Source: Stemphylium vesicarium
Lineage: Eukaryota; Ascomycota; Dothideomycetes; Pleosporales; Pleosporaceae
NCBI GenBank assembly: GCA_004380135.1
Contig: QXCR01000358.1
Coordinates: 1 to 12,826 of the forward strand
Direction of reading: 5' to 3'
Length of the DNA stretch: 12,826 nucleotides
Part shown: positions 1-8,030 of the stretch, piece by piece
How the letters are laid out: the number at the start of each line of letters is the position of its first letter
Numbering within the stretch: position 1 is the stretch's first letter
Translations under genes and position numbers: made by a program
The notes under the pieces: generated by a model
Databases searched by the model: none
What the model saw: the letters and a program-made list of their open reading frames with translations, nothing else
What the model was told of the DNA's origin: nothing

Positions 1-655
1 TATCAACGCAGCTTTAGTCCCCCACCTGCCTTTCTTGAACAAGAAGGAACACAACAACACCAAAACACCAAGCCACCAATGCAAAAACACCACATGTGAC
101 ATGTGACACATCGCCAGTCCAACACTCAGCTGCAGAATCCAAAACACAAGTCCCGCAACCCAGTGTCTCAAGTCGGTGGGGACATCATATGTATTTGTCC
201 ATCCAGTCCCGTCACCGAGGCTACCGCTACTTCCCCATCCACGTATCGTCACTTGAACGCTTTTTTTTTCTTCCTTTGGCCTACCCTGCCACGTGCATAT
301 GTATGTATGACTGGACTTGTACACTTACCTACTCAACCAGCACTAAACCAAGCGGAAAAGTAGCCCCCCACCCCACACCACAACAAGCTACCCTGCACCC
401 CTACCCCTCGTAGCCTGCCCTCGCGCGCCCGCCCTACCCGCACATGCCGCACGTGCGAGCCGCCGCGCGCTTTGGATGCGCGCATGATTTGAGACTTGCA
501 TATGGCGCAGGCAGGCAGGAGCGAGAGCGGGAGGAGGAGGAAGACGCGGGTGAAGAGAAGTTGAGGGGTCTAGACACGCATGCGGCAGAGTGGGTGAACG
601 GAGATATGGGGTGGCGATGGGGATGGGATGGGGGCATTACCGGGTGTCTGTGGCA

Positions 656-756
656 TGTGCCTGTGCCTGTGCCTGTGTATGTGTTGTAACTGTGTTTCAG
701 ACACGGTGGGGTATTTTCTCTATCCGTCTGTCTGTCTGTCTGTGTCTGTGTCCGTC
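656..756. repeat. TG-rich microsatellite cluster: (TGTGCC)3 and (GTCT)4
   Basis: Three perfect copies of TGTGCC run from 656 to 673 and continue into imperfect TG repeats. Four perfect copies of GTCT run from 726 to 741, followed by degenerate TGTC/TGTG units to about 756. These account for the repetitive translations on both strands here, so those frames are not genes. The tract is likely length-variable between strains. Confidence 0.85.
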
Positions 757-2037
757 TTGCAGCGTGCCTTGTTGGCACACGAAATGAAAACGGAAGAAAA
801 TTACACCATATTGACCAATCTATGTGTCCGGGAGCGGGCCGCAATTGGCTCTACAGATTTCTGTCTTGCAGTTTGGTCTCGTTTTTGTTCAAGGTTTGGC
901 TTGCCAGCGTCGTCACCGCTACATGTTAGATTCTGATCGGTATTTGAAGGGTTCTTTACCGCTACTTTGATCGTTCACTTCTTGGTGTGTGTGTATGTGC
1001 GTGTGTGGCTTCGATCAACGAACTTGTCCATGCGGACTCCACTTAGTTGCGCCATACTACGCACACACCGAACATGAACTTGCGAATTCGCCCGCCTAGG
1101 GCTTGGGAGATGTGCTGCTACTCGCTGGCCCTTTGGGATTGGGAAAAAAGGGACAAGGGAGAGGTAGAGAGAGAGCAGCTAAGTGGATTGTTTTGGTTTG
1201 TTAGGGAATAAAAAAGGTTCCCACTTCGCACGTTGTTGCCCCGTCAGAGGAGGATAGTGGCGGTTATTTTGATAGGCCTCTTTCGCTGCACCTTTTTGTG
1301 GTTGCCGCAGTAATAGGCGCTCTTTGCTCTGCTTCTAACTCGCTCGGAAGAACATTAACTCGGTTTGCGATTGTGAACCGGTATCTATGTCAGCTTTCGG
1401 GTAGGATCGGCGGCGAGATCTGCCGTAGAAGCGTGTCTGGATTTGCGGAGAATTGACTCGGGTCAGAGGCGTTGAGAGCTGAGGGTGTGGTGGTGAGGGG
1501 CAAGTTCTTGGGGGGGGGCGGCCTCAACTCGCCAACATTTCCTCGGTAGACGAGGGGAAAGGAGCTCAGCTTTGTTCGTTCCCTCACTTTGATGGCAGAA
1601 AGTCTGGTGTAGAAGCTTGCAACGGGTATGGGCGCTGATCATACCGGCCCGGGACAGCATCCATGGGATTTGCATCGTTGATGAGGATGCGGAAATGGGT
1701 AAAGTTGGTGGAAACGGCCGCGGGTATGACGGCGTGGAGGGGTACCCGCTTCTCGGGACCTGTGATGCACGTCGGTGTGGCTAACCTCGTACAGGCCGAA
1801 CGGACTGGGCAGCACGACATGATGCTAGATTAGATGCAACTGGCAAGTTCGCATCTAAGCGGAATCTAGTTGGGAGCCTTGGTGTGCGCAAAAAAAACCA
1901 TCTTCACAAGCGGGCCTTTCCCCAAACTTTGTTTAACAAGCGGGAATAAAGTGTGCGTCACGCAGTTCCCCGAGAGCTTCCTCAATGGAAATGCTTCGTA
2001 TAACGTTGTTTTTTTGTTGAATCGTATATGTTAGGCG

Positions 2038-2047
2038 CTCAGCTGAG
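2038..2047. repeat. 10-base palindrome CTCAGCTGAG, copy 1
   Basis: A perfect self-complementary 10-mer. An identical copy lies at 2581-2590, 543 bases downstream. The core CAGCTG is an E-box-type sequence of the kind bound by bHLH dimers. Whether any factor binds it here is unknown. Confidence 0.5.
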
Positions 2048-2580
2048 AATTGCAGCGATTAGTTTGCAATCTGGCAAATCGGAGCTTTGCCCTCTCTGTA
2101 ATAAACATGGCAACAGGTGAGAACAGCTGACGTGGAGGTGGAGACGGAACGAGGTTGCAATGGTTCCAGAACTTGAGGCACTGCCGACCAGAGAGATAGG
2201 TTTCGTATAGTATTCGCCCGGTTAAGAACATGGCAAAAGCGACACTGTGAAAGGCAGGTAGCTCGAGAGCGACGGGTAAGCGACAAAAGGCCCGGTACGT
2301 GGCTTGTCCTCAATCGCCGCCGCAGCAAGCAAAGTACCAGTGTCAGATGTCAGACGTGGAACTAGGGATATGTCATTGTTCATGCGAGCTGCTCTCGGTA
2401 TTGAAGGATGGGAAGGGGGTCGCAGCATCCGGTGTACACAAGTGTTGGTGTCTTCGGGTATTCATATGCTCCAACCGGATTGCACGCGTGGAGGGGCAGG
2501 ATGCCCTTGTAAGTCGACGTTCTCGACTTTCCACGACAAGGAATGTCACTGTAATGCATGACACGGCAGGAATAGAAACG

Positions 2581-2590
2581 CTCAGCTGAG
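2581..2590. repeat. 10-base palindrome CTCAGCTGAG, copy 2
   Basis: Second perfect copy of the palindrome at 2038-2047. The bases on either side of the two copies differ, so this is a recurrence of the short motif rather than a longer duplicated segment. Confidence 0.5.
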
Positions 2591-3169
2591 GCGATGTCGT
2601 CACCAGCCAAAAGTGGCCGAGATGATGAATGAGGCTGATGCAGTCGCTGTACCTGTCCGGATGTCGCACAAACCGTATGGTGGTCTGAAAAAAGAAACAC
2701 CTGGACTCGCGATAACGACTAGGCGGTGGATAAGGTGTGCGTATGCCCCTCGATCGTTCCTGATACACGGCAAGGAAGGCTCGCCCAGTTTCCATGGCAT
2801 GGGGCAGGGCAGGGCCGGTTTTGTCATCACCGCGCAGCCATCATGACGGACGTAAGTCGTCGGTATTCGTCGCGGCCTGCATCCGCCGATGCGATATGGT
2901 TTGAGGATGCGACGGCGCCGCTATGGCAGTGCACCCGCTCTTCCGGCGAGGGCCTTGGATCGAGCAATGGCAATGCCAATCAGGCACAGGCGACGCTCAC
3001 GGCATGCCACGGTAGCCCAGAGTAAGACCTCCTGACTAAAGAGGTAGCAGTAGAGGGTCTGTGGCAGTCACGCAGTCACCCGCCGCCTTGTCTGCGCTGT
3101 GGCCAACTCACACCTGCAGCAGCAAGTGGCAGTCTAGAGGAATGGAGGTGAGACGGCCTTGTGTGCGCT

Positions 3170-3189
3170 CAGGGCGAGTCAGGGCGAGT
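3170..3189. repeat. Tandem 10-base repeat (CAGGGCGAGT)2
   Basis: Two perfect adjacent copies of CAGGGCGAGT, about 360 bases upstream of the start codon at 3545. It may be a simple slippage product or a doubled binding site; nothing in the sequence decides between these. Confidence 0.6.
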
Positions 3190-3384
3190 GAAAGGCTGAC
3201 AGCACACCTCCCCTTGCAAACAGACTAATTCTAACCGTCCACGTTTTCTGGCGGTGCCCACTTCGGCATGCATGCGCTAGCTCCAAAACGCCAGCGACGT
3301 CGAGTGGGGAGCTCCGGGCTGCTGATGCACCTGGCGTCGACCAGGGTGCCTGGACCGCGCAGAGGCGTCACTATACATTCGGTA

Positions 3385-3440
3385 GGGTAGTATGGGGTGA
3401 ATAGCGGCTAGGCGATTTCGACACCATTATTATACTACCC
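3385..3440 (+). promoter_or_regulatory. Inverted repeat in the promoter/leader of the 3545 gene
   Basis: GGGTAGTAT at 3385-3393 is the exact reverse complement of ATACTACCC at 3432-3440, leaving a 38-base loop. The right arm overlaps an AT-rich TATTATACT stretch that lies about 105-120 bases before the ATG and is the best TATA-like candidate for this gene. A 12-base direct repeat, TTCGACACCATT, occurs at 3417-3428 (inside the loop) and again at 3500-3511 in the presumed 5' leader. These look like core-promoter or leader elements, but the role is inferred from position only. Confidence 0.35.
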
Positions 3441-3544
3441 GGCTTCTCGCACACTTCCGTCATTCTTCAGTTCCCGTTGCACATCTTCAATTCTCCGACT
3501 TCGACACCATTCGCTTGTTGATCGACTTGACGCACATCCTCGCC

Positions 3545-4046
3545 ATGTCTAGCCATCCACGATACTACTACTCGCTACCCACCGAGGCTCCTCAGCGATC
3601 CCGATCAGGCAGCCGACGACCTCCTCTGACACCGTCAACTGTCTCTTCGCCGTGCCTGACTACCCTCGTTCCCACAACATCTCGCCGGGACTCTGGTACT
3701 TCGGGAAGCCCCATCAAGGCCTCTATGCTCCTCGCCAAGGTTGCCTCATCGCCCACTACTCCCCGGGGAGAGACACCGCCTGGAAGCCCAATGCTCTCGC
3801 CACGAAGTAGGCTTAACTCGGAACCATCCTACTCTTCCGAGAGGCCCTCCATGTCGAGGACCGAGAGCGAGCGTTACGTCCGACAGTACAGGAAGCAGGG
3901 TAAGCACATTCTATATACTTGATTTGCACAAACATGAAACTAACATTGTCCCAGATGGTTACATCAGCTTCCCTGACTTTGAGAAGTTTTGCCAGAATGA
4001 GAACCCCTACGACCAGCAAGATCAGCACTCTGATGTCAAGTCTTGA
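3545..4046 (+). CDS. Ser/Pro-rich small protein with C-terminal EF-hand-like half motif (spliced)
   Basis: Exons are 3545-3899 and 3955-4046, with a 55-base intron 3900-3954 (GTAAGC donor, ACTAAC branch at 3939-3944, CCAG acceptor). The product has 148 residues. I do not recognise a characterised family. Residues 1-105 are rich in Ser, Pro, Thr and Arg with many SP/TP pairs (for example around 69-86), which suggests a disordered, phosphorylated segment; RRDS at 47-50 fits a basophilic kinase site. Residues 106-131 differ: a predicted helix is followed by DGYISFPDFEKFC, which matches the second half of an EF-hand loop (D119, G120, I122, D127 in the equivalent places). The first calcium ligands are absent (Tyr and Lys there), so calcium binding is doubtful. 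The intron splits codon 119, the Asp of this motif. Start choice: 3545 is the first ATG in frame, in good context (GCCATGT). Without splicing the frame stops at 3920 and the motif is lost. The gene is likely real; its function is unknown. Confidence 0.72.
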
Positions 4047-5175
4047 AATGGACGCAAAGAGAGTATCAATCGTGTCAAGCAACCAAAAGTACCTCGACAT
4101 GCAACGAGACTCGCGAAACCCATCACCATCACCATCAAACCTACCCAGGCCATTCCTTACTCGTATCCAAAGGACCAGCACACCACGCTATCTGCATCCG
4201 AGATTTCCAAAAGTCAGCAATGTTCAGCCTGCCGAGCGATCAGACCTAGCCCAACGCTAGGATGCGCCGGATCCCACTATGCCATCTTCATTATGTTTTG
4301 GGATCAAACCGGGAAGAATCAGGTAGTCCGTTTTGTGTCATGGCGATGACACGTCGAGACGCGGGACGGAAGAATGAAGTTACGTGGGGGGGGGGGGGGG
4401 GGAAAGAAGACTACCCGCGAAGGCGTCTTGTGACTCGACGCGCAAGTACCTGGCTGTCACTGTGATATCAGTGCAATCGGGTTAGCAAGACGTTGAGGAA
4501 GGCGCAGAAGAGACGCAACTGTGCGTTCTGGTGGAGGCGTCGGGCGCGCGCGAGGAAGGTCACCCCCAGCCTGTGACAAGGCGAGGCACATTTTTGTAGG
4601 ATATTAGCTGTAACAACATAATAACGATGCATTCCTCCCCCACATACACACAAGAGATGCGATGTGCTTTTTCATGGTTGCAGTGATGTTGGTGAGCCTG
4701 TCTCCGGTCGCACGGTGATGACGCCTGCACAGTCGGCTCACTGCTGCGCGCAATCATCGCGCCACCCCATCAGAGCGTACTCAGATACAGACTCCAGACT
4801 GATGAGATGGAGCAGTCTATACTGGGCGCAGATGTGAAGTCGGACATGTCAAAGACTGCAGGTGCAAAGGCTTCTCGCAGCACTCAAGCGCCCAGCATCA
4901 GATGACGCCTCGCAAATTTGACCTCATCTATGAGCGACGACCTCACTGAGACAAGCGAAAATTATCCCACCCTCTCTTTGCACCCCAAAATGCTCTGCAT
5001 CGCAGTGCGCACCTCTCGACGGTGATTGCCACGCCTCGGTGTGGTCTTGGCGCACGTGATGCGCTACTGGGCTCGCTTAGATTTTCGAACACCACATTGG
5101 CGTTGGATTCTCGCTCTTCGACATCGACGACGACAATCCACCACACCTCGACGCCCGACAACAAGACTCGTAATC
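4047..5175. other. Intergenic region: 3' end of the small-protein gene and promoter of rps1
   Basis: No gene is seen. Short frames on both strands lack domains or codon bias. It contains a CATCAC-type short repeat at about 4121-4137, a 17-base G run and, toward the right end, the promoter and 5' leader of the ribosomal protein gene. I found no clear TATA box before 5176. Confidence 0.55.
4386..4402 (+). repeat. Run of 17 G residues
   Basis: An uninterrupted run of G from 4386 to 4402 lies about 340 bases after the stop codon of the upstream gene. It could form G-quadruplex structures and is likely to vary in length; its exact length in an assembly is uncertain. Confidence 0.9.
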
Positions 5176-6054
5176 ATGGCTGTCGGCAAGAACAAGCGTC
5201 TTTCAAAGGGAAAGAAGGGTCTCAAGAAGAAGACCGATACCTTCGCTAAGAAGGACTGGTACAACATCAAGGCCCCAGGAACTTTCGCGGTCCGAGAGTA
5301 AGACTTCCCGCTGCCACACACGGGGACTCAATGCTTACTCTACGTTCTTCGCAGTGTCGGAAAGACCCTCGTCAACCGTACCACCGGTCTCAAGAACGCA
5401 AACGACGCTCTGAAGGGCCGGATATTCGAGGTCTCGCTCGCCGATCTCCAGAAGGACGAGGACCACGCTTTCCGCAAGGTCAAGCTCCGCGTCGACGAGG
5501 TCCAGGGCAAGAACTGCCTGACCAACTTCCACGGTCTCGACTTCACCTCCGACAAGCTCCGCTCCCTCGTCCGCAAGTGGCAATCCCTGATTGAGGCCAA
5601 CGTCGTCGTCAAGACCACCGATGACTACCTCATCCGCCTCTTCTGCATTGCCTTCACCAAGCGACGACCGAACCAGGTCAAGAAGACTACATACGCCCAA
5701 TCTTCGCAGATCAGGGCTATCCGCAAGAAGATGATCGAGATCATGGCCCGCGATGCCAGCGCGTGCACCCTCGCTCAGCTCACCCAGAAGCTCATCCCCG
5801 AGGTCATTGGCCGTGAGATCGAGAAGGCCACTCAGGGCATCTACCCGCTCCAGAACGTACGTCATTCTATAATTTCTGTGCAAATACAAAGTCCATCTAA
5901 CCCCTCCTAGGTCCACGTCCGAAAGGTCAAGCTCCTCAAGGCACCCAAGTTCGACCTTGGTGCCCTCCTTGGTCTCCACGGCGAGTCGAGCCAGGACGAC
6001 TCTGGCCAGAAGGTTGAGCGTGAGTTCAAGGAGACTGTCCTTGCTGAGGTATAA
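5176..6054 (+). CDS. rps1: 40S ribosomal protein eS1 (S1/S3a family)
   Basis: Exons are 5176-5297, 5355-5856 and 5911-6054. The introns are 5298-5354 (57 bases) and 5857-5910 (54 bases; GTACGT donor, TCTAAC branch). The product has 255 residues, the same length as yeast Rps1. eS1 is a structural protein of the small ribosomal subunit, on the solvent side near the mRNA exit platform. Recognisable family blocks in order are: the basic start MAVGKNKRLSKGKKG (1-15), the KAPGTF segment with VGKTLVNRTTGLK after the first splice, FRKVKLRVDEVQGKNCLTNF with the FHGLDFTSDKLRSLVRKW block, AYAQSS-type and IRAIRKKM segments, LIPEVIGREIEKAT, and VHVRKVKLLKAPKFDLGALL near the end. The acidic/polar tail is typical. 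The first splice junction creates an Asp codon (GA|T) where yeast has Asn. Codons are strongly C-ending, as expected of a highly expressed gene; this also opens a long spurious frame on the opposite strand. The ATG at 5176 fits the conserved N-terminus exactly. Confidence 0.97.
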
Positions 6055-6595
6055 GGGTATCAATGGATAGCCAAGGGGTTCTGGGTCTTTTCAACTTTCT
6101 GCGGCATGATATCGGCATTCCCAAGGTGTTTGTGTTTACAAATGAAAGATAAACATGACCCTTAATGCGATTCTGCGGCAGTGATGGCGTGCATGGGGTA
6201 CGATCCGCATCTGGTGTTATCAGGTCGTGCGGAAAAAGTATCATGGAAATGACATTGACGAGTTCCAATTTCACGCACCTTTTGCTGTGCACCAACCATT
6301 TTGTCTTCATAGTGTTCTGTGATGTGTAGTGTTGTCAGCTCGCTCTATGGATGTATGTGTGCCGGCTCCTGCCGCCCATGCGTTCTCGATATTGGCATTC
6401 GCACAATGAATGAGGCATTGTTCAAAAATTCAAACATGCACTTGTAGCACTACCAACGAGGAGAAGTGACATCAAAAAGCAAACGTGACAAACTGCATCA
6501 TCCGTACACGTGCGCGACACATTGCACATTCTCAACACATGCTAGCGTCTGTTCTTCTATTGACTTCCAGAGGATTGCGAGCACAGCAAAAAGAC
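6055..6595. other. rps1 3' region and intergenic spacer
   Basis: This holds the 3' untranslated region of rps1 and the spacer to the tRNA gene. I see no coding sequence and no canonical AATAAA on the + strand; an A-rich GAAAGATAAACA stretch near 6144-6155 is the only polyadenylation-like element. Five A residues at 6588-6592 belong to the tRNA terminator on the other strand. Confidence 0.55.
6588..6592 (-). terminator. RNA polymerase III terminator of tRNA-Thr
   Basis: On the minus strand a run of five T starts four bases after the last base of the tRNA. This is the usual simple oligo-T stop signal for RNA polymerase III. Confidence 0.85.
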
Positions 6596-6667
6596 TGCCT
6601 TCCGCCAGAATTGAACTGACGACCTCGTCATTACTAGTGACGCGCTCTACCACTGAGCTAGGAAGGC
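6596..6667 (-). tRNA. tRNA-Thr, anticodon AGT, no intron
   Basis: The minus strand folds as a complete cloverleaf of 72 bases including the discriminator A. The acceptor stem GCCTTCC pairs perfectly with GGAAGGC. The D stem is GCTC/GAGC with loop AGTGGTA, the anticodon stem CGTCA/TGACG with loop CTAGTAA, and the T stem GTCAG/CTGGC (one G-U pair) with loop TTCAATT. The anticodon AGT is at loop positions 34-36 (plus strand 6633-6635). A34 is expected to be edited to inosine, so the tRNA would read ACU and ACC and, by inosine wobble, possibly ACA threonine codons. Internal promoters are visible: A box TAGCTCAGTGG and a B box around GTTCAATTC. No CCA is encoded, as usual in eukaryotes. It stands alone, transcribed toward the rps1 3' end. 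Confidence 0.96.
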
Positions 6668-8030
6668 TGGTGAAGAAGCTGAACTGCTTTTCGATGCAAC
6701 TCTGTCAGATTAGAACAATTCAATACTTGATTATCAAGAAGAGCGCGCAGCATCGAAGCTGTTCAGGATCCCATGGGTGCAGCAGCATGTATGTGCGGTG
6801 ACGCCATCTTCAAGAAGACAGAACCAGGAGGCATCATCCGACCTCTCTACGTTTCATCACTTGCACCAATACCAAATTCAAGCTATGCATTTGCACATTC
6901 GACATTAACCCAACATTCACTCACCCCCCTTTTCCCTCATTTCCCTCACAGACCGATCAGCACAACGCTCGGTGCGGCCTTTTCCCCTTCTCTCTCACCG
7001 TCAAACTAGACCAAAAAACTGCGCTAATTAACATTCCCGGCACGCACCACCACCACCACTGCCCCCCTTCCAGACCACCGACGATCACTACACGCGCAGA
7101 AAATTGTCTTGACCGACGTGTCCATGCGCTGGGAGCTTGGAGCTATTGCCCATTTCGCGGGGAAGCGGGAACCATGGAACGTTGTGGAGGGGTGTGTGAC
7201 TTTGCATCCGAGTCAAGCCAAGCCAGGGTTTAGAACATGAGCATCGGCGTCCGGTGTGTGGTTGTTTTTCTCGTTTGTTAGCGTGGATTTTTTAGTTTCG
7301 CGGTGTTCTGGTGGTGGGTGGTGGTGGTGTTTTCCAACTAGTTCACCGCTACTTTGACGAACGGGCAACGTCAGCGTACAGCACAGTACAGCAAACGCGT
7401 ATATGCAATGTATCTTTCGATTTGCTTGCGAGACGGCGAGCATCGCGATGCAGGCGCCGGCTGGGATCAGATCAGATCAGATCAGAAGAGATAGAGATAA
7501 CATGTATGGGGATGAGGGCAGGAGATTCCGAGCATCGAGATTGATGGCGGTGATCGTGCGCGTGGACGGAATTCGGCGTAATGGGGAAACGGGCAAAGAC
7601 GCGTTTCTGCATCTCGATTTCCTTTACTCTATCTCTCGTATAATGGGTGCAAGACATGGACAGGTACAGCGCGACGATGCAAAGATACTTTATTGAAAAC
7701 ATGATTCATGGTATGTAGCTTTCGGATCTTTCCTGAGTATTCGCAATCGCCGATCAAAGTGTGGGGAAAAAGACCAGCAGAAAGCAAAAAAAAAAAGGTC
7801 CGATGTCAGGTACGTATGCTGTGTGTTATTGTATGCGTGTCGTTTTTGGTTGTCAACGGTCCGAGCCTGGGGCGTTCGCTGCGAAGAAAGCCGGTGGTGA
7901 TGCCCGCGCGGCTCCGCAAACACACCAGTAAGACCTTCTACTATAGGAAATGCCAAACTCTATGCAGGGTCTCCCCCAGTTTGGGGATGATATAATCAGC
8001 CAGCTTCATGAAGACTCCCAAAATAGTCCG
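6668..8030. other. Intergenic region with simple repeats, no convincing gene
   Basis: No supported gene lies in this 1.36 kb. It includes a C/T-rich tract (about 6910-7000), (CAC)n near 7046-7060, GGT repeats near 7308-7330, a GATCA tandem repeat and A runs (7788-7798). An AATAAA-type signal on the minus strand (plus TTTATT, 7689-7694) could serve the P450-like gene, but it lies about 340 bases after that stop codon. Short open frames here lack recognisable domains. Confidence 0.5.
7465..7485. repeat. Pentanucleotide tandem repeat (GATCA)4
   Basis: Four perfect GATCA units run from 7465 to 7484 with one extra G. This simple microsatellite is likely variable between strains. Confidence 0.85.

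Larger units (their letters stand above)
1..3544. other. Gene-poor left flank, no convincing coding sequence
   Basis: I see no gene in this 3.5 kb stretch. Open frames on both strands are under about 140 codons. Their translations are either low-complexity (Cys/Val or Thr/Gln repeats from the microsatellites near 656-756) or lack any recognisable domain. No pair of frames joins through good splice sites into something protein-like. What it does hold is TGTGCC and GTCT microsatellites, T and G runs (nine G at 1510-1518), a twice-present 10-base palindrome (2038 and 2581), a tandem 10-base repeat (3170-3189) and, at the right end, the promoter of the gene starting at 3545. It could contain regulatory DNA or a non-coding transcript, but the sequence alone does not show either. 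Confidence 0.6.

Noticed and set aside
32..45. TTCTTGAACAAGAA, possible heat-shock element
   Set aside because: Only one proper TTCnnGAA pair is present and the third unit is out of register. No gene start lies nearby in the window, so it is not supported as a regulatory site.
434..844. 136-codon minus-strand frame
   Set aside because: The translation is dominated by Thr/Gln/Arg and Ser runs from the TG and GTCT microsatellites, with no domain and no splice partners.
2373..2795. 140-codon minus-strand frame
   Set aside because: No recognisable motif, mixed composition, and overlapping frames of similar length on both strands; it looks like chance.
2843..3025. ATGACGGAC followed by GTAAGT, a possible tiny first exon
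   Set aside because: The donor-like sequence is good, but I found no downstream acceptor leading into a protein-like exon; the read-through frame has no recognisable features.
3813..4260. Overlapping frames around the second exon of the small-protein gene (113 and 122 codons)
   Set aside because: They are alternative frames across the intron and 3' region. The spliced reading with GTAAGC, ACTAAC and CAG signals gives a coherent protein end and an EF-hand-like motif, so these are shadows.
5335..6063. Long open frame of 242 codons on the minus strand
   Set aside because: It lies antisense to the eS1 gene, runs through both an intron and exons, and is Leu/Asp/Glu-rich in the way produced by C-ending codons read backwards. 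It is a shadow of rps1.
7124..7240. 38-codon frame starting MRWELGAIAHF
   Set aside because: It starts in a mediocre context, is short, has no recognisable family or neighbour support, and could easily occur by chance. I could not support it as a gene.
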